DNA of 5,898 bases from Ghiorsea sp. (GTDB lineage: Bacteria > Pseudomonadota > Zetaproteobacteria > Mariprofundales > Mariprofundaceae): assembly GCA_021772875.1 (NCBI GenBank), contig JAJFLD010000202.1:1-5898 (forward strand). Direction: 5' to 3'. The position numbers were made by a program, and so were the translations under genes. The notes under the pieces were generated by a model. It was not told where the DNA came from. It made no database searches and saw nothing but the letters and a program-made list of their open reading frames with translations. This document shows, piece by piece, positions 5,146-5,898 of this stretch. Position 1 is the stretch's first letter. Every line of letters starts with the position of its first letter.

Positions 5146-5898
5146 TTAGGTCTTGCGCGTAGCAAGTACAGGCGCGTGATCAGAAAACCATGCATCGGTA
5201 TACACCGACACACTCTCAAAGCTTTTGGCAATCTCTGGTGTGCATAAATGGTAATCAATACGCCAGCCCACGTTATTAGTACGCGCTTGGCCTCGATTTG
5301 ACCACCATGAATATTGTTCTTTCTCAGGATAAAGATTGCGGAATACATCCACAAAACCATTTTCATGAATCACTTGATTCATCCATTCGCGTTCTTCAGG
5401 TAAAAAACCTGAATTTTTACGATTGCCACGCCAATTTTTCAAATCAATTTCATTATGGCAGATATTCACATCCGCACACAACACCACTTCACGCCCTTCA
5501 TCTTTGAGGCGATTGAATAAAGGCAAAAAACGCGCCAAAAAGCTCATTTTAGCAGTCTGGCGCTCATCTGAGCTTGAGCCAGAAGGGAAGTAGACACTCA
5601 TAATGCTCAAATTACCAAAATCAGCCATCACAAAACGACCTTCTGCATCCATATCTGCCCAATCCGTATCAGGGTCTATGCTTGCTAACCCAACATGCAC
5701 ATTATCAGGTTTTACTTTGGAGTAGAGGGCAACACCCGAGTAACCTGCCTTTTCAGCGATATGGTAAAAGCGGTGGTATCCCTTAGGTTTCGCTTCCTCA
5801 GGCACTTGCTCTTCTTTGGCTTTTAGCTCTTGGATGCATAACACATCAATGTCTTGGGGTGCAAACCAATCCCAAAAGCCTTTTTTAGTGGCGGCACG
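5146..5898 (-). CDS. xth: exodeoxyribonuclease III (ExoIII/Xth family), N-terminus outside the window
   Basis: The frame is open to the right edge and gives 250 residues ending in TAA. The first visible residues, RAATKKGFWDWFAPQDIDVL, align with the start of Xth proteins just after their WNVNGI motif, so only about ten residues are missing; the GTG at 5844 is internal. Landmarks are LCIQELK (Mg-binding Glu), GYSGVALYSK, SSSDERQTAK, ADVNICHNEIDL (catalytic Asp and Asn), GWRIDYHL and the terminal SDHAPV (catalytic Asp-His pair). Class II AP endonucleases of this family cut 5' of abasic sites, remove 3' phosphates and phosphoglycolates, and degrade duplex DNA 3' to 5'. It thus processes what MutM, encoded downstream on the same strand, leaves behind. 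The ccdAB operon separates the two. No terminator is evident after the gene, so reading into ccdA is possible. Confidence 0.97.
   Translation of the reverse strand, partial: RAATKKGFWDWFAPQDIDVLCIQELKAKEEQVPEEAKPKGYHRFYHIAEKAGYSGVALYSKVKPDNVHVGLASIDPDTDWADMDAEGRFVMADFGNLSIMSVYFPSGSSSDERQTAKMSFLARFLPLFNRLKDEGREVVLCADVNICHNEIDLKNWRGNRKNSGFLPEEREWMNQVIHENGFVDVFRNLYPEKEQYSWWSNRGQARTNNVGWRIDYHLCTPEIAKSFESVSVYTDAWFSDHAPVLATRKT

Overview
The window comes from a Gram-negative, probably proteobacterial, chromosome that is moderately AT-rich. The Gram-negative assignment rests on an LPS-core heptosyltransferase (WaaF-type). The bacterial BER/NER enzymes and a chromosomal CcdAB pair fit this. I cannot fix the genus; a low-GC gamma- or zetaproteobacterium would fit, but that is a guess.

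Layout. On the + strand: the 3' two thirds of waaF (1-651), a 155-bp gap holding weak candidate signals, then an Ada-like gene (807-1637) that fuses an AraC-type DNA-binding domain to an O6-alkylguanine-DNA methyltransferase. This gene converges, with only 25 bp between stop codons, on a leftward block that fills the rest of the window. In the direction of transcription the block is xth (exonuclease III, running off the right edge), ccdA, ccdB, mutM (Fpg glycosylase) and uvrC. A 189-bp intergenic stretch separates mutM from uvrC. It carries a short element with inverted ends, of a kind that often yields spurious small ORFs in bacterial genomes, plus a hairpin and a possible uvrC promoter.

Functionally, four of the seven genes are DNA-repair enzymes covering three routes: base excision (MutM removes oxidised purines, ExoIII processes the resulting AP sites and blocked 3' ends), nucleotide excision (UvrC) and direct reversal of alkylation (Ada-like). 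The striking point is the ccdAB toxin-antitoxin operon between xth and mutM. CcdB-family toxins attack DNA gyrase and so cause DNA damage. The antitoxin has its own palindromic operator and promoter just downstream of xth, ccdA and ccdB overlap by one base, and mutM starts three bases after the ccdB stop, with its likely Shine-Dalgarno sequence inside the last codons of the toxin. mutM, and perhaps uvrC, may therefore be read from the toxin-antitoxin promoter.

I found no tRNA, rRNA, CRISPR array, insertion sequence or frankly novel system. The gene families are all known; the arrangement is the interesting part.
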